Origin: Sulfurimicrobium sp.
GTDB taxonomy: Bacteria > Pseudomonadota > Gammaproteobacteria > Burkholderiales > Sulfuricellaceae
Assembly (NCBI GenBank): GCA_030652035.1
Contig: JAUSBJ010000041.1
Location: 1 to 49,534 of the forward strand
Direction: 5' to 3'
Length of the DNA: 49,534 bases
Positions within the stretch are counted from its first letter, which is position 1. Every line of letters begins with the position of its first letter. Under the pieces are notes generated by a model. The model saw only the letters and a list, made by a program, of their open reading frames with translations. It searched no databases and was not told where the DNA came from. The translations under genes were made by a program, and so were the position numbers. Of the stretch, positions 24,537 to 37,254 are shown one piece after another.

Positions 24537-25910
24537 TTACTCCTTTGTTTTTTTTACCGGGCGTGTCCACCCGTTGACCGTAATTTGCTTGGCGCGAGAA
24601 AGCGTCAACTCTCCCGTCGGCGTATTCCTGGTAATAGTTGAACCAGCACCGATGGTTGACCCTTTACCCACTGTTACAGGTGCAATCAACTGGGTATCTG
24701 AACCGATAAATGCGCCATCCTCAATGATGGTACGATACTTGTTCGCGCCATCGTAATTGCATGTAATCGTACCTGCGCCAATATTGACCTTAGAACCTAC
24801 AGTGGCATCTCCAACATAACTTAGGTGATTGATTTTGCTATTGAATCCGATCTGGCTATTTTTTATTTCCACAAAGTTGCCAATATGCACCTCATCTGCC
24901 AGTTCGGAGCCAGGGCGCATTCTCGCAAAGGGGCCAATGCGGCATCCTGCTCCCATGCTCGATTTCTCTAGCAGGCTGAAAGGTTCAATCTTGCATCCAG
25001 CTTCAATGTTCACATCACGCAAAATACAGTTTGCGCCAACACTTACGCCATCACCCAGCTTGACATGGCCCTCAAAGACACAATTCACATCTATGATGAC
25101 ATCGTTTCCACAGCTTAACTCCCCGCGAATATCGATACGACCAGGATCAAGCAAGGTGACTCCGCTGTTGAGTAGCTTCTGAGCTTGCTCCTGTTGGTAC
25201 AGCCGCTCAAGGTGAGCCAACTGACCCTTGCTATTAACACCCAGCACTTCCCAGTGGTGTGTGGGGTGAGAAGTGACCACCTCGACACCAGCATTAACCG
25301 CAAGATCAATAACGTCAGTCAGGTAAAATTCCCCCTGTGCATTTGTATTCTTTATTTTCGATAACCAGCCTGTAAGAAATTGGTTTGGCAGGGCCATGAT
25401 CCCTGTATTGACTTCAGTGACGGTGCGCTCCTCTGGAGAGGCATCCTTTTCTTCGACAATGCGTCTAACTTTGCCCCCCTTACGAATGATCCGGCCATAG
25501 CCACTGGGGTTGCTCATTTCGATGGTCAGCAGAGCAACTTGCCCATTAAGGGCGATCTTTACAAGAGGTAGCAATGTTTCGGTATGGGTAAGCGGTACGT
25601 CGCCGTATAAAACCAGGGTAATGTGTTTGTCATTCAAATGAGGCAAGGCTTGTAACACGGCGTGCGCGGTGCCAAGTTGCGGCTCCTGTTTAACCATCCT
25701 GACAAAGCGGTCGTCGATGGCATGAGGAACGGCATCGCCACCATATCCATAGATTACACAAATTTGTGCTGGATCGAGCAATTTTGCGGTGCTTAGCACA
25801 TGGGCGAGTAAAGATTTCCCGGCAATTTCATGCAGTACTTTGGGTCGCTCCGAAACCATTCGAGTACCCTTACCGGCGGCCAGTATTACGACATCTAGAG
25901 CTCGAGGCAT
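24537..25910 (-). CDS. glmU: Bifunctional GlcN-1-P acetyltransferase / GlcNAc-1-P uridyltransferase
   Basis: GlmU carries out the last two steps of UDP-GlcNAc synthesis in the cytosol. The 457-residue protein begins with the uridyltransferase domain ([12 protein letters not shown], then VLYGDVPLT and [10 protein letters not shown]). From about residue 250 it continues as a left-handed parallel beta helix of hexapeptide repeats (acetyltransferase), including [17 protein letters not shown] with the catalytic-site region and [14 protein letters not shown]. The pair glmU-glmS forms an operon in the pathway's reverse order. An intrinsic terminator at 25944-25968 separates it from the ATP synthase operon upstream, so it should have its own promoter in the 25911-25943 region or receive readthrough. 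Confidence 0.97.
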   Translation of the reverse strand: MPRALDVVILAAGKGTRMVSERPKVLHEIAGKSLLAHVLSTAKLLDPAQICVIYGYGGDAVPHAIDDRFVRMVKQEPQLGTAHAVLQALPHLNDKHITLVLYGDVPLTHTETLLPLVKIALNGQVALLTIEMSNPSGYGRIIRKGGKVRRIVEEKDASPEERTVTEVNTGIMALPNQFLTGWLSKIKNTNAQGEFYLTDVIDLAVNAGVEVVTSHPTHHWEVLGVNSKGQLAHLERLYQQEQAQKLLNSGVTLLDPGRIDIRGELSCGNDVIIDVNCVFEGHVKLGDGVSVGANCILRDVNIEAGCKIEPFSLLEKSSMGAGCRIGPFARMRPGSELADEVHIGNFVEIKNSQIGFNSKINHLSYVGDATVGSKVNIGAGTITCNYDGANKYRTIIEDGAFIGSDTQLIAPVTVGKGSTIGAGSTITRNTPTGELTLSRAKQITVNGWTRPVKKTKE

Positions 25911-25943
25911 AGCATCATCACAAAATTAAAATATTATAAATAA

Positions 25944-25968
25944 AAAAGGCAGCCTAAGGCTGCCTTTT
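25944..25968 (-). terminator. Intrinsic terminator of the ATP synthase operon
   Basis: Perfect 11 bp arms AAAAGGCAGCC (25944-25954) and GGCTGCCTTTT (25958-25968) enclose a 3-base loop. On the minus strand the hairpin is followed by a long T-rich run, directly after the atpC stop at 25989. Confidence 0.9.
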
Positions 25969-25988
25969 CACTTTACTTCATCGTGCGC

Positions 25989-26417
25989 TTAGCGATGTGA
26001 ACCCCTGCGGATTTGCTCAATGGCACGGATCTGAGCTACGGCCTCGGCCAGTTCAGATTCGGCTTTTGCATAATCCATCAAGGCAGACCGATCTTTCAAC
26101 GCCTCTTCTGCCATGCGTTTAGCTTCTAGTGCCTTGGCTTCATCCAGGTCTTTGCCACGCAGTGCAGTGTCCGCCAAAATGGTTACTACTTGCGGCTGCA
26201 CTTCCAGTATGCCCCCCGATACGAAGAACAACTCCTCCTCATCACGATCCGGCACTTTAACCCGAACCGTGCCCGGCTTCATCCGGGAAATCAGCGGAGC
26301 ATGACGCGGATAAATTCCTACTTCTCCACCTTCTGCCGGGGCAGCTACAAACTCTGCCACTCCTGAGTAGATGGATTGTTCGGCGCTTACAACGTCTACG
26401 TGAATCGTCATTGCCAT
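25989..26417 (-). CDS. atpC: ATP synthase F1 epsilon subunit
   Basis: This is the 142-residue epsilon subunit of the F1 central stalk, which couples rotation to catalysis and inhibits ATP hydrolysis. The N-terminal beta sandwich is clear: [20 protein letters not shown], then [14 protein letters not shown] and [20 protein letters not shown]. The C-terminal two helices follow ([16 protein letters not shown]...). It is the last gene of the nine-gene atp operon, 12 bp after atpD, and is followed by an intrinsic terminator 20 bp on. MAMTIHV is accepted as the start; the second methionine, two codons later, is equally possible. Confidence 0.96.
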   Translation of the reverse strand: MAMTIHVDVVSAEQSIYSGVAEFVAAPAEGGEVGIYPRHAPLISRMKPGTVRVKVPDRDEEELFFVSGGILEVQPQVVTILADTALRGKDLDEAKALEAKRMAEEALKDRSALMDYAKAESELAEAVAQIRAIEQIRRGSHR

Positions 26418-26429
26418 AACTGGCGTCCT

Positions 26430-27812
<1,383 letters not shown>

Positions 27813-27862
27813 CTATCCTCGATACTGTTGATTCTGTGATCCGCTTGATAATTCAAGATCGT

Positions 27863-28726
27863 TTAAACGGCCGCTGCGCCGGCAACGATTTCGGACAGCT
27901 CTTTGGTAATTGCCGCCTGACGGGTTTTGTTGTAGATCAGCTTGAGCTCGTCAATGACGTTGCCAGCATTGTCGGATGCGGCCTTCATCGCCACCATGCG
28001 AGAACTCTGCTCGGATGCCATATTTTCGGCAACGGCCTGATAAACCAGCGCTTCAATATATCGGCTCATCAACTCGTCAATTACTGATTTAGCTTCCGGC
28101 TCATAGATGTAATCCCAGTGGCCCTGTGCAGAGCCGAGATCTTCCCCGGACAGAGGCAATAGCTTTTCCATCGCCGGTTCCTGCTTCATGGTATTGATGA
28201 AACGGGTATAGCACAGATGCAACTCGTCGATCTTACCTTCCATATAAGCATCCAGCATGACTTTGACGGGGCCGATCAGTTTTTCAAGATGGGGGGTATC
28301 ACCCAATCCGGTTACGTGAGACAGAACGTTGCCGCCCATGCGCTGCAGAAACCCGAAACCTTTGCCTCCAAGCGCACATGCATCTATTTGTTTGCCTGAT
28401 GCTTCCCATTCCTTCATCTGCCCCAACACCATCCGAATCACGTTCGTATTGAGACCACCACACAAACCTTTATCAGAAGTCACAATGATCACGCCGACCC
28501 GTTTTACAACATCCCGGGTTATCAGGAAGGGATGTTTATACTCGGTATGCGCGTGGCTAAGGTGAGCAGCCACATTACGAATCTTTTCGCCGTAGGGACG
28601 TGCAGCACGCATCCTCTCCTGCGCCTTGCGCATTTTGGATGCGGCCACCATTTCCATGGCGCGAGTTATCTTCTGTGTATTCTGGACGCTTTTGATCTTG
28701 GTCCGAATCTCTTTTCCGCTCGCCAT
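27863..28726 (-). CDS. atpG: ATP synthase F1 gamma subunit
   Basis: This 287-residue subunit is the rotating shaft of F1. The N-terminal helix [24 protein letters not shown] and the C-terminal helix ([20 protein letters not shown], then [18 protein letters not shown]) are the conserved coiled-coil halves that insert into the alpha3beta3 ring. The central Rossmann-like part includes [12 protein letters not shown] in the form [15 protein letters not shown]. Length and position between atpA and atpD are standard. Spacing is 32 bp from atpA and 53 bp to atpD. Confidence 0.97.
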   Translation of the reverse strand: MASGKEIRTKIKSVQNTQKITRAMEMVAASKMRKAQERMRAARPYGEKIRNVAAHLSHAHTEYKHPFLITRDVVKRVGVIIVTSDKGLCGGLNTNVIRMVLGQMKEWEASGKQIDACALGGKGFGFLQRMGGNVLSHVTGLGDTPHLEKLIGPVKVMLDAYMEGKIDELHLCYTRFINTMKQEPAMEKLLPLSGEDLGSAQGHWDYIYEPEAKSVIDELMSRYIEALVYQAVAENMASEQSSRMVAMKAASDNAGNVIDELKLIYNKTRQAAITKELSEIVAGAAAV

Positions 28727-28758
28727 TATTCAGTCCTAAGTCTATATTCCACGACGCT

Positions 28759-30300
28759 TTAGTAAACCGAGCTAGCCTTGAACTCGTCAATAGCACTCAT
28801 CAGAGTTTTCTCACTGTCGGCACTTACATCACGCTCGCTTTCAATGGCATTAATCAACGCACCATGCTTGCTCTTAACAAATGCCTGCAGGGCTGCTTCG
28901 AACGCCAAAACCTTCTTGACATCAACATCGTCCATGTAGCCCTTGTTTACTGCGTATAAAGAGACTGCCATTTCAGAAATAGACATCGGGGAATACTGGT
29001 TCTGTTTCATCAATTCTGTTACCAGCTTGCCGCGCTCCAGCTGTTTTCGCGTTGCTTCATCAAGATCGGAAGCGAACTGCGCGAAGGCAGCCAACTCGCG
29101 GAACTGTGCCAGAGCCAGACGAATACCGCCACCTAGCTTCTTGATGGCCTTTGTCTGAGCAGCACCGCCGACGCGAGATACGGACAAACCAGCATTGATC
29201 GCGGGGCGGATACCCGCGTTAAACAAGTCACTTTCAAGGAAAATCTGGCCGTCAGTAATCGAAATCACGTTGGTTGGCACGAAAGCAGATACGTCACCTG
29301 CCTGTGTTTCAATCACCGGCAGTGCTGTGAGTGAACCAGTTTTTCCTTTGACGGCGCCGTTGGTGATTTTTTCAATGTGCTCGGCGTTTACGCGAGCTGC
29401 GCGCTCAAGGAGACGGGAATGCAGGTAGAACACGTCACCGGGGTAAGCTTCGCGGCCAGGAGGGCGGCGCAGCAGCAAGGAGATCTGACGGTAGGCCCAA
29501 GCTTGCTTGGTCAAATCATCGTACACAATCAGCGCATCTTCTCCACGGTCACGGAAGTATTCGCCCATGGTACAACCAGCGTAAGGCGCGATGTATTGCA
29601 TGGCAGCCGGATCAGAAGCGGTCGCGGCAACAATGATCGTATGTCCCATTGCGCCGTGCTCTTCCAATTTACGCACCACGTTGGCTACTGAAGAAGCCTT
29701 CTGGCCGATGGCGACGTAAATGCAAATCACGCCGGTGCCCTTTTGATTGATGATGGCGTCCACGGCGACCGCTGTTTTACCCGTCTGGCGATCACCAATG
29801 ATCAATTCACGCTGACCACGGCCAATTGGCACCATGGCATCAACCGACTTGAGTCCGGTTTGCAGAGGCTGAGATACGGACTGGCGTGAAATCACACCCG
29901 GCGCCACTTTTTCAATCGGGGAGGTTTGAGTTGTGGCGATCGGCCCTTTACCGTCGATCGGCTGACCCAGAGAATTCACCACGCGGCCAATGAGTGCTTC
30001 GCCAACCGGCACCTCAAGAATTTTGCCCGTGCACTTAACGGTGTCGCCTTCGCTGATATGCTCATATTCACCAAGCACCACGGCACCGACTGAGTCGCGC
30101 TCAAGGTTCAGTGCCAAGCCAAAGGTATTGCCGGGGAATTCCAGCATTTCGCCCTGCATCACGCCGGAAAGTCCGTGAATACGTACGATACCGTCTGTTA
30201 CAGAAACGACCGTACCCTGATTGCGCGCTTCTGCGGCAGTAGCAAAGTTCTCGATCTTGCTCTTGATCAGATCGCTGATTTCTGATGGGTTTAACTGCAT
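28759..30300 (-). CDS. atpA: ATP synthase F1 alpha subunit
   Basis: This is the regulatory, non-catalytic nucleotide-binding subunit of F1, 513 residues. It begins [19 protein letters not shown] and contains the P-loop [16 protein letters not shown] near residue 170, [20 protein letters not shown] (Walker B), [20 protein letters not shown] and the conserved arginine-finger region [16 protein letters not shown]. These match the family throughout. It follows atpH by 11 bp and precedes atpG by 32 bp. Nothing unusual is seen. Confidence 0.98.
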   Translation of the reverse strand: MQLNPSEISDLIKSKIENFATAAEARNQGTVVSVTDGIVRIHGLSGVMQGEMLEFPGNTFGLALNLERDSVGAVVLGEYEHISEGDTVKCTGKILEVPVGEALIGRVVNSLGQPIDGKGPIATTQTSPIEKVAPGVISRQSVSQPLQTGLKSVDAMVPIGRGQRELIIGDRQTGKTAVAVDAIINQKGTGVICIYVAIGQKASSVANVVRKLEEHGAMGHTIIVAATASDPAAMQYIAPYAGCTMGEYFRDRGEDALIVYDDLTKQAWAYRQISLLLRRPPGREAYPGDVFYLHSRLLERAARVNAEHIEKITNGAVKGKTGSLTALPVIETQAGDVSAFVPTNVISITDGQIFLESDLFNAGIRPAINAGLSVSRVGGAAQTKAIKKLGGGIRLALAQFRELAAFAQFASDLDEATRKQLERGKLVTELMKQNQYSPMSISEMAVSLYAVNKGYMDDVDVKKVLAFEAALQAFVKSKHGALINAIESERDVSADSEKTLMSAIDEFKASSVY

Positions 30301-30311
30301 TCTTATATCTC

Positions 30312-30845
30312 CTAGCGCTTGAGCGCAAAGGTCATGTTGTTGAGCTGGCCACGCACTGATGCATCAATCACCACGTCACCGGCATTAATTTTCACACCGC
30401 CAATAAGTTCCGGATCTATGCTTACCTGAACCTTCACTTTTCTCGCAAAGCGTTTTTCAAGCATGCCAATCATTTCATTCACCTGCGCTTCGGTTAACGG
30501 GAACGCGCTGGCGATTTCGGCTTCAACCTGGCCGCTTTGTACTGCCATCAGCTTCTCGAACTCTTCAGCAATAACGGGCAGCAGTGCTAGTCGACCATTT
30601 TCAACCAACAAGCAAATCAGATTTTTGCCTTCCTCGTTCAGCTCCTTGCCCATTACCGCGAGGAAAATCTGTTCCAGATTTGCCCTGGTAAGCCTGGGGT
30701 TGGAAATGGCATCGTTCATCGTGGCATCGCTCGCCACCGCGGATGCGGCCTCAAGCATACGCGACCACTCAGCCAATTCGGATTTCTGGCTTGCCAAGCG
30801 ATACACAGCTTCAGCGTAGGGCCTTGCAATCGTAACGATTTCCAT
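30312..30845 (-). CDS. atpH: ATP synthase F1 delta subunit
   Basis: This 177-residue subunit sits on top of F1 and joins it to the peripheral stalk (b subunits). It begins with the family's ...[14 protein letters not shown], a helical N-terminal domain. The conserved C-terminal part reads [22 protein letters not shown], then [28 protein letters not shown]. The gene lies 11 bp from both atpF and atpA, in the usual order of the operon. Confidence 0.96.
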   Translation of the reverse strand: MEIVTIARPYAEAVYRLASQKSELAEWSRMLEAASAVASDATMNDAISNPRLTRANLEQIFLAVMGKELNEEGKNLICLLVENGRLALLPVIAEEFEKLMAVQSGQVEAEIASAFPLTEAQVNEMIGMLEKRFARKVKVQVSIDPELIGGVKINAGDVVIDASVRGQLNNMTFALKR

Positions 30846-30856
30846 AATTATGCCGC

Positions 30857-31327
30857 CTAGATTTCGTTCTTGAGCGCAGTCAGCAACTCGGCATGAGCTT
30901 TGGCGTCAATTTCACGGCGCAGAATTTTCTCGGCACCTGCAACGGCCAGTTCGGCCACCTGCTGCCGCAGAACTTCACGCGCACGATTGACCTCCTGGTC
31001 AATTTCCGCTTTTGCTCCCGCCACAAGACGATCGCCCTCTTCCTTGGCAGAGTTTTTTGCTTCCTCAATAATTTGGGATGCGCGTTTTTCTGCCTGGGCA
31101 ATCACATCTGATGCTTTTTGTTTGGCGTCATGCATGGACTCTGTCGCGCGGCGTGATGCCAGCTCCAGCTCATGCTTGCCACGCTCACCTGCGGCAAGGC
31201 CATCGGCGATTAACTTCTTGCGCTCAATCAGCGCCTGCATGATGGGTGGCCACACAAACTTCATGCAGAACCAGACGAACATGACGAACATGATCGTTTG
31301 TGCGAGAAGGGTTGCATTGATATTCAT
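30857..31327 (-). CDS. atpF: ATP synthase Fo subunit b
   Basis: This 156-residue protein has one N-terminal membrane helix ([23 protein letters not shown]) followed by a long charged helix that dimerises as the peripheral stalk. The helical region is rich in Ala, Glu and Lys with the usual [17 protein letters not shown] repeats and ends LLTALKNEI. Length equals that of E. coli b (156). It lies between atpE (36 bp upstream) and atpH (11 bp downstream). Confidence 0.96.
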   Translation of the reverse strand: MNINATLLAQTIMFVMFVWFCMKFVWPPIMQALIERKKLIADGLAAGERGKHELELASRRATESMHDAKQKASDVIAQAEKRASQIIEEAKNSAKEEGDRLVAGAKAEIDQEVNRAREVLRQQVAELAVAGAEKILRREIDAKAHAELLTALKNEI

Positions 31328-31363
31328 GCACGAACCTTTTTTCAGTAATTGATTACAGGCTGC

Positions 31364-31609
<246 letters not shown>

Positions 31610-31643
31610 TTAAATTAAAAGTTATGTTACTAATCAAAAATCT

Positions 31644-32507
<864 letters not shown>

Positions 32508-32510
32508 TTA

Positions 32511-32900
32511 TTATTTCTCTATTCCACTGATTATTGTTGAAACCACAAGGGCCAACTGCCCCAGGGCGAAGCCGGCCAGCAAGGGCAGCGGCATCAGTTT
32601 CATCCATCCCAGCCCCACCGCCATTAGCAGAGAGACCATAAAAAACCGTTCCATACTAGAACGAACAAGCCCAGCCAATTCACGGCGCGGCTCCTGAGCC
32701 GGCCTATTGGCAGCGCTACGTATGCGCCACACCAGCAACATCGCATTTGAAAGTGCGACCGCACCGCCAAACCACACAGCGCCAGCTGCCGCCCCACCGC
32801 CCAAAAAATAGGCCAAGGATGCGCCTGCCGCTACCGCAGCAGTCTGGTACAACAAATTACTGATAGTGTACAAGTTGCGTTGGGCGCCGCGAAAAATCAA
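32511..32900 (-). CDS. atpI: AtpI-like ATP synthase assembly protein
   Basis: This small membrane protein of about 129 residues has four hydrophobic segments (about 15-33, 37-57, 84-102 and 106-124) in the position of atpI, the c-ring assembly/Mg2+-related factor at the head of atp operons. Sequence is poorly conserved in this family, so the call rests on topology and context. The start is uncertain: the frame opens at TTG 32898-32900, only about 9 bp below a TATAAT box, which would make the message nearly leaderless. In-frame TTG codons further in, such as 32871-32873, are alternatives. The stop is 3 bp before atpB. Confidence 0.75.
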   Translation of the reverse strand: MIFRGAQRNLYTISNLLYQTAAVAAGASLAYFLGGGAAAGAVWFGGAVALSNAMLLVWRIRSAANRPAQEPRRELAGLVRSSMERFFMVSLLMAVGLGWMKLMPLPLLAGFALGQLALVVSTIISGIEK

Positions 32901-32908
32901 CGAATTTT

Positions 32909-32914
32909 ATTATA
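32909..32914 (-). promoter_or_regulatory. Probable -10 box of the atp operon promoter
   Basis: A perfect TATAAT occurs on the minus strand in the short gap between parB and atpI. A good -35 hexamer at 17 bp is not evident; TTGACG lies too close (12 bp). The predicted transcription start would fall at about 32902, next to the atpI TTG codon. Confidence 0.45.
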
Positions 32915-32989
32915 ACCACGAGACATCGTCAAATCTTTCTTAAGCTCGAATAAGTTAAGGTTATACATGGGTGGCCAGTCTGAACTGGC

Positions 32990-33823
32990 TTAAAACCTGG
33001 AGATTATACTGTCAAGCTGTTCCAGATTTTCATAATCAATGGCGAGCCGGCCCTTGCCCCCTTTGCGGGTTGTCAGAGTCACACGAACACCGAGTTTTTC
33101 CGCCAAGGTTTCCTGCAAACGCATCACGTCACTATCTGGTTTATGCCTTTCCACCTCAACGGGTTTCAGTAACCGCTGCGCTAGCTTCTCAGCTTCGCGT
33201 ACCGAAAGACCCTTGTTGATGATTTCGTATGCAGCATCAATCTGTTTTGCTTGAGTTAACCCGAGCAACGCTCGTGCGTGCCCCATGTCAAGCTGATTTT
33301 GCATCATCATTTCCTGAACACGAGGCGTCAGATTCAGCAGGCGCAACAAATTCGTTACCGCGCTACGGGAGCGGCTGACCGCTTCTGCCGCCGCCTGGTG
33401 TGTCAAGTTAAATTCGTTGACCAGCCGCTGAATACCTAGCGCCTCTTCCAGTGGATTGAGGTTTTCCCTCTGGATATTCTCGATCAAGGCCATGGCCAGC
33501 GCCGCTTCATCAGGAATCTCTCGGATTATCGCGGGTATTTGTGTCAATCCCGCCAACTGAGAAGCGCGCCAACGCCGCTCTCCGGCAATGATTTCGTATC
33601 CCCCCCCTGCGATCGGCCGAACCAAAATGGGCTGCATCACGCCCTGCGCTCGAATCGAATCCGCCAGTTGCTGCAAAGAATCGGGGTCCATGTGCGTGCG
33701 GGGTTGATACTTCCCCGGTTGAAGCTCATTGATGGAAAGCTGCAACAACACCTCTCCCATTTCGCCATCGCCGCCCGCTAATAGTGCGTCCAGACCGCGC
33801 CCTAGTCCCTTGTTTTTTACCAT
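32990..33823 (-). CDS. parB: Chromosome partitioning protein ParB
   Basis: This 277-residue protein binds parS sites near the origin and spreads on DNA as a CTP-dependent clamp. It begins MVKNKGLGRGLDALLAG, the ParA-stimulating tail. The ParB/Srx fold follows (ELQPGKYQPRTHMDPDSL, then GGGYEIIAGERRWRAS with the GERR CTP-binding motif). The HTH is at about residues 145-185 (LTHQAAAEAVSRSRSAVTNL). The C-terminal dimer domain ends the protein. parA lies 19 bp upstream. Two parS-like sequences in the window, at 37216 and 43809, are the expected targets. Confidence 0.96.
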   Translation of the reverse strand: MVKNKGLGRGLDALLAGGDGEMGEVLLQLSINELQPGKYQPRTHMDPDSLQQLADSIRAQGVMQPILVRPIAGGGYEIIAGERRWRASQLAGLTQIPAIIREIPDEAALAMALIENIQRENLNPLEEALGIQRLVNEFNLTHQAAAEAVSRSRSAVTNLLRLLNLTPRVQEMMMQNQLDMGHARALLGLTQAKQIDAAYEIINKGLSVREAEKLAQRLLKPVEVERHKPDSDVMRLQETLAEKLGVRVTLTTRKGGKGRLAIDYENLEQLDSIISRF

Positions 33824-33842
33824 GCTTGCAATATCCCTTTTG

Positions 33843-34628
33843 TCACTCGTCTACTGTTACTACGCCGCCAAGCTTGCCCAGCATTTCCCCGGCTAAAGCC
33901 AAATACGCTTGGGCACCCTTTGATCCCTTGTCGTGATATAGCACCGGCACACCAAAACTGGGCGCTTCCGCCAAACGTATATTGCGCGGAATCACGGTAC
34001 GGTAGACCTTGTCTCCAAAGTGTTGCTGCAACTGGGCTGAAACCTGTTGCGCGAGTGCATTGCGCGGGTCAAACATGGTGCGTAGCAAGCCTTCGATTTC
34101 CAGCTGCGGGTTGAGGTGCGTACGCACCCGCTTTATTGTCTTGACCAGGTCGCTCAGCCCCTCAAGCGCGTAATACTCGCATTGCATCGGAATCATTACA
34201 GCGCTCGCTGCACACAGCCCATTCACGGTCAATAGATTGAGTGCTGGCGGACAGTCGAGCAGGATGAAGTCATACTCTGCTACCACACTCTCCAGCGCCT
34301 TTTTCAACCGCCATTCGCGCGCCAATTCATGTACCAGTTCAACCTCTGCCCCCGCCAGATTGCGATTGGCAGGAATTACATCATATTTGCCAGTGGAAGA
34401 CGGTACGCGAACATCTGCAACGCCATTCTGCTCCAACAGCACATGATAGACCGTACGTTCCAAGCTATCTTTCTCTACGCCGCTACCCATGGTGGCGTTT
34501 CCCTGTGGGTCGAGATCCACCAGCAGCACTCTGCGCTTGGTTGCAGCCAGACTTGCAGCGAGATTGACCGTAGTAGTGGTCTTGCCCACCCCGCCCTTTT
34601 GATTGGTTACCGCAATGATTCTGGCCAT
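33843..34628 (-). CDS. parA: Chromosome partitioning ATPase ParA
   Basis: This 261-residue Walker-type ATPase moves ParB-bound origins. It has the deviant Walker A NQKGGVGKTTTTVNLAASL with its signature lysine, the switch region VLLVDLDPQGNATMGSG, and FILLDCPPALNLLTVNGL. The ATG at 34626-34628 is preferred over a TTG two codons upstream that overlaps the rsmG stop. rsmG ends 2 bp before it, and parB follows by 19 bp, so rsmG-parA-parB are co-transcribed, the usual origin-proximal arrangement. Confidence 0.96.
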   Translation of the reverse strand: MARIIAVTNQKGGVGKTTTTVNLAASLAATKRRVLLVDLDPQGNATMGSGVEKDSLERTVYHVLLEQNGVADVRVPSSTGKYDVIPANRNLAGAEVELVHELAREWRLKKALESVVAEYDFILLDCPPALNLLTVNGLCAASAVMIPMQCEYYALEGLSDLVKTIKRVRTHLNPQLEIEGLLRTMFDPRNALAQQVSAQLQQHFGDKVYRTVIPRNIRLAEAPSFGVPVLYHDKGSKGAQAYLALAGEMLGKLGGVVTVDE

Positions 34629-34630
34629 AG

Positions 34631-35251
34631 TCAAACCTTGAGAATTACCAAATGCCGTTGTGCATCGAGCCCTGGGACACTAAGCGCGACAACTTCATGC
34701 TGAAGAAATCGAGATGGCAATTGCGCCAGCTCATCGTGGGGGTACATACCCTTCATCGCCAACAATTTTCCACCCGATAGGCACAAGTGTGCCGAAAGGC
34801 GCACAAATTCGGACAGTTCGGAAAATGCGCGAGAAATAACCATGTCAAAGGCAGGAGAAGGTTTATAGTCATCAACCCGCACGCACTCGACTTTTACATT
34901 TTTCAGCATCAACTCGATACAGACTTGACGCAGAAATGTTGTTTTTTTTTGATTGCTATCGAGCAAGGTTATGTCCAGATCTGGACGGGCTATAGCCAAC
35001 ACGATTCCTGGCAACCCCCCACCCGTTCCAACATCCAGCAGCCGGCCTGTACCGATGTAGGGCAAAACCGCAAGGCTGTCTAGCAAGTGCTGATACAGCA
35101 TGTTCTCCGGCTCACGTACGGCGGTCAGGTTGTAGACCTTGTTCCATTTTTGCAACAAGGCTATATACTCAAGAAGCGATCGCTGCTGTGCAACCGACAA
35201 GGTGAGCTTCAGTTGCTCCAAACCCGTGGAAAGATTTTCAGACAGGTTCAT
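34631..35251 (-). CDS. rsmG: 16S rRNA (guanine527-N7)-methyltransferase RsmG
   Basis: RsmG (GidB) uses S-adenosylmethionine to methylate G527 of 16S rRNA. The 206-residue protein shows the conserved [20 protein letters not shown], the SAM-binding loop [21 protein letters not shown], and VISRAFSEL. Its start overlaps the mnmG stop by 4 bp (ATGA), so the two are translationally coupled. Loss of this enzyme gives low-level streptomycin resistance in other bacteria. Nothing unusual is visible. Confidence 0.96.
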   Translation of the reverse strand: MNLSENLSTGLEQLKLTLSVAQQRSLLEYIALLQKWNKVYNLTAVREPENMLYQHLLDSLAVLPYIGTGRLLDVGTGGGLPGIVLAIARPDLDITLLDSNQKKTTFLRQVCIELMLKNVKVECVRVDDYKPSPAFDMVISRAFSELSEFVRLSAHLCLSGGKLLAMKGMYPHDELAQLPSRFLQHEVVALSVPGLDAQRHLVILKV

Positions 35252-37143
35252 TCGCGCGCCCTCCCCACCCTACCCTGCATACGCTTAAGGTAGACCAGCA
35301 AGAGGGAAATGGCGGCCGGCGTAACACCGGAAATGCGCGCTGCCTGACCCAGCGTTTCCGGTTTGTATTCCGCCAGTTTCTGTTTCACTTCGATTGACAG
35401 GCCATGCACCTTGCTGTAATCCATGTCATACGACAAGCGTAGCGCTTCATAATGGTGATGCCGCTCAATTTCATCCTGTTGGCGTTCAATGTAGCCCTGA
35501 TACTTAGCCTGGATTTCGACCTGCTCCGCTACCTGCGGGTCGATTACTCCCTCGCCTGCCCCTGGCAAAGTTAAAAGGGACTGATAACTGACCTGGGGAC
35601 GGCGCAACAAATCCAGGAGCGAATATTCGCGCTCCATGGCCTGACCAAGTACACGCTCTGCATTGGCGATATCGACCACGCGCGGGTTGACCCAAGTGCT
35701 CTTGAGCCTTTCCTTCTCCTGGGCTACCGCATCGCGCTTGGCAGAAAACCGCTCCCAGCGCTCATCATCCACTATGCCCAGTTCGCGGCCAATCTCCGTA
35801 AGGCGCAAATCGGCGTTATCCTCTCTTAACAACAGTCGGTATTCTGCACGGCTAGTAAACATGCGGTAAGGTTCAGAAACTCCGCGCGTAATCAGATCAT
35901 CCACCATCACGCCAAGGTAAGCTTGATCCCGGCCGGGGCTCCATGCTTCTTTATCTGCAGCGTACAGCCCTGCATTTACTCCTGCCAAAAGGCCCTGCGC
36001 CGCTGCTTCCTCATAGCCGGTCGTACCGTTGATCTGCCCGGCAAAAAACAAACCCCTGATCGATTTGTTTTCAAGGGAGCTCTTGAGGCCGCGCGGATCA
36101 AAATAATCGTACTCGATTGCATACCCGGGCCGGGTAATATGTGCATTTTCAAATCCCTTCATAGAACGCACCAGTGCATACTGAACATCAAAGGGCAGGC
36201 TGGTTGAAATGCCGTTGGGATATATTTCGTGCGTGGTAAGCCCTTCCGGTTCGACAAAAATCTGGTGCTCATCCTTGTCTGCAAAACGCATGATTTTATC
36301 TTCGATAGACGGACAATAGCGCGGCCCCACGCCCTCAATCACACCGGTATAAAGAGGAGAACGATCGAGGCCATTACGAATGATGTCATGCGTTCGTTCG
36401 TTCGTATAACTGACCCAGCAAGAAACTTGGTGTGGGTGCTGGCTGGTGGAACCAAGATAAGAAAAAACTGGCGCAGGGTCGTCTCCCGGCTGCTCTGTCA
36501 TCTGTGAATAATTCAGGGAGCGGCCATCAATACGTGGCGGGGTGCCCGTTTTAAGTCTACCCACAGGCAAATCAAGTTCTCGAAGGCGATGCGCGAGACT
36601 GTTTGCCGGCGGGTCGCCAGCGCGGCCTGCCTGATAGTTGGACTGGCCGACATGTACCAAACCGGCCAGAAAAGTGCCCGCTGTAAGAACCACGGCACGC
36701 GCCTCGAAACGTAATCCAAGTTGCGTAACAACACCGCAAACCCGGTCGCCAACAAGCATAAAATCATCTACTGCCTGCTGAAACAACCACAAGTTGGGTT
36801 GGTTTTCCAAGCGCAACCTGATCGCCTGCTTGTACAACAGGCGATCAGCCTGCGCCCGCGTCGCCCGTACGGCAGGACCCTTACTAGAATTTAGAATACG
36901 GAACTGGATTCCGCTTTCATCTGTGGCCGCCGCCATGGCGCCACCCAGAGCATCAACTTCCTTAACCAAATGCCCCTTGCCAATCCCCCCGATAGCGGGA
37001 TTACATGACATTTGCCCAAGCGTTTCAATATTATGGCTGAGCAACAAGGTTTTGCGACCCATACGCGCCGCAGCAAGGGCCGCCTCTGTGCCGGCATGGC
37101 CGCCACCGACAACGATTACATCAAATTTTGCGGGGAAAAGCAT
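35248..37143 (-). CDS. mnmG: tRNA uridine-5-carboxymethylaminomethyl modification enzyme MnmG
   Basis: MnmG (GidA) works with MnmE to modify U34 of certain tRNAs. The 631-residue FAD protein begins with the dinucleotide fold [20 protein letters not shown], and shows [24 protein letters not shown], then [11 protein letters not shown] and [14 protein letters not shown] in the form [13 protein letters not shown]. The C-terminal MnmE/tRNA-interaction domain contains [24 protein letters not shown]. The ATG at 37141-37143 gives the standard N-terminus; 14 upstream residues were left out. A parS-like site lies in the 111 bp gap between it and mnmE. Confidence 0.97.
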   Translation of the reverse strand: MLFPAKFDVIVVGGGHAGTEAALAAARMGRKTLLLSHNIETLGQMSCNPAIGGIGKGHLVKEVDALGGAMAAATDESGIQFRILNSSKGPAVRATRAQADRLLYKQAIRLRLENQPNLWLFQQAVDDFMLVGDRVCGVVTQLGLRFEARAVVLTAGTFLAGLVHVGQSNYQAGRAGDPPANSLAHRLRELDLPVGRLKTGTPPRIDGRSLNYSQMTEQPGDDPAPVFSYLGSTSQHPHQVSCWVSYTNERTHDIIRNGLDRSPLYTGVIEGVGPRYCPSIEDKIMRFADKDEHQIFVEPEGLTTHEIYPNGISTSLPFDVQYALVRSMKGFENAHITRPGYAIEYDYFDPRGLKSSLENKSIRGLFFAGQINGTTGYEEAAAQGLLAGVNAGLYAADKEAWSPGRDQAYLGVMVDDLITRGVSEPYRMFTSRAEYRLLLREDNADLRLTEIGRELGIVDDERWERFSAKRDAVAQEKERLKSTWVNPRVVDIANAERVLGQAMEREYSLLDLLRRPQVSYQSLLTLPGAGEGVIDPQVAEQVEIQAKYQGYIERQQDEIERHHHYEALRLSYDMDYSKVHGLSIEVKQKLAEYKPETLGQAARISGVTPAAISLLLVYLKRMQGRVGRARE

Positions 37144-37215
37144 GGAGTTCGAACCACTTTTACAGGAGCGCGAATGATACGACAAAACTGATAGATGCGT
37201 CAGTCTGTCGGAGGC

Positions 37216-37231
37216 GGTTTCACGTGAAACA
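37216..37231. promoter_or_regulatory. parS-like ParB-binding site (mnmG-mnmE gap)
   Basis: The core GTTTCACGTGAAAC at 37217-37230 is a perfect 14 bp palindrome and matches the parS consensus TGTTTCACGTGAAACA at 15 of 16 positions (first base G). It lies a few kilobases from the origin and from parAB, as expected for a centromere-like site. Confidence 0.88.
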
Positions 37232-37254
37232 AAACAGTATTTATTTAAATACAG

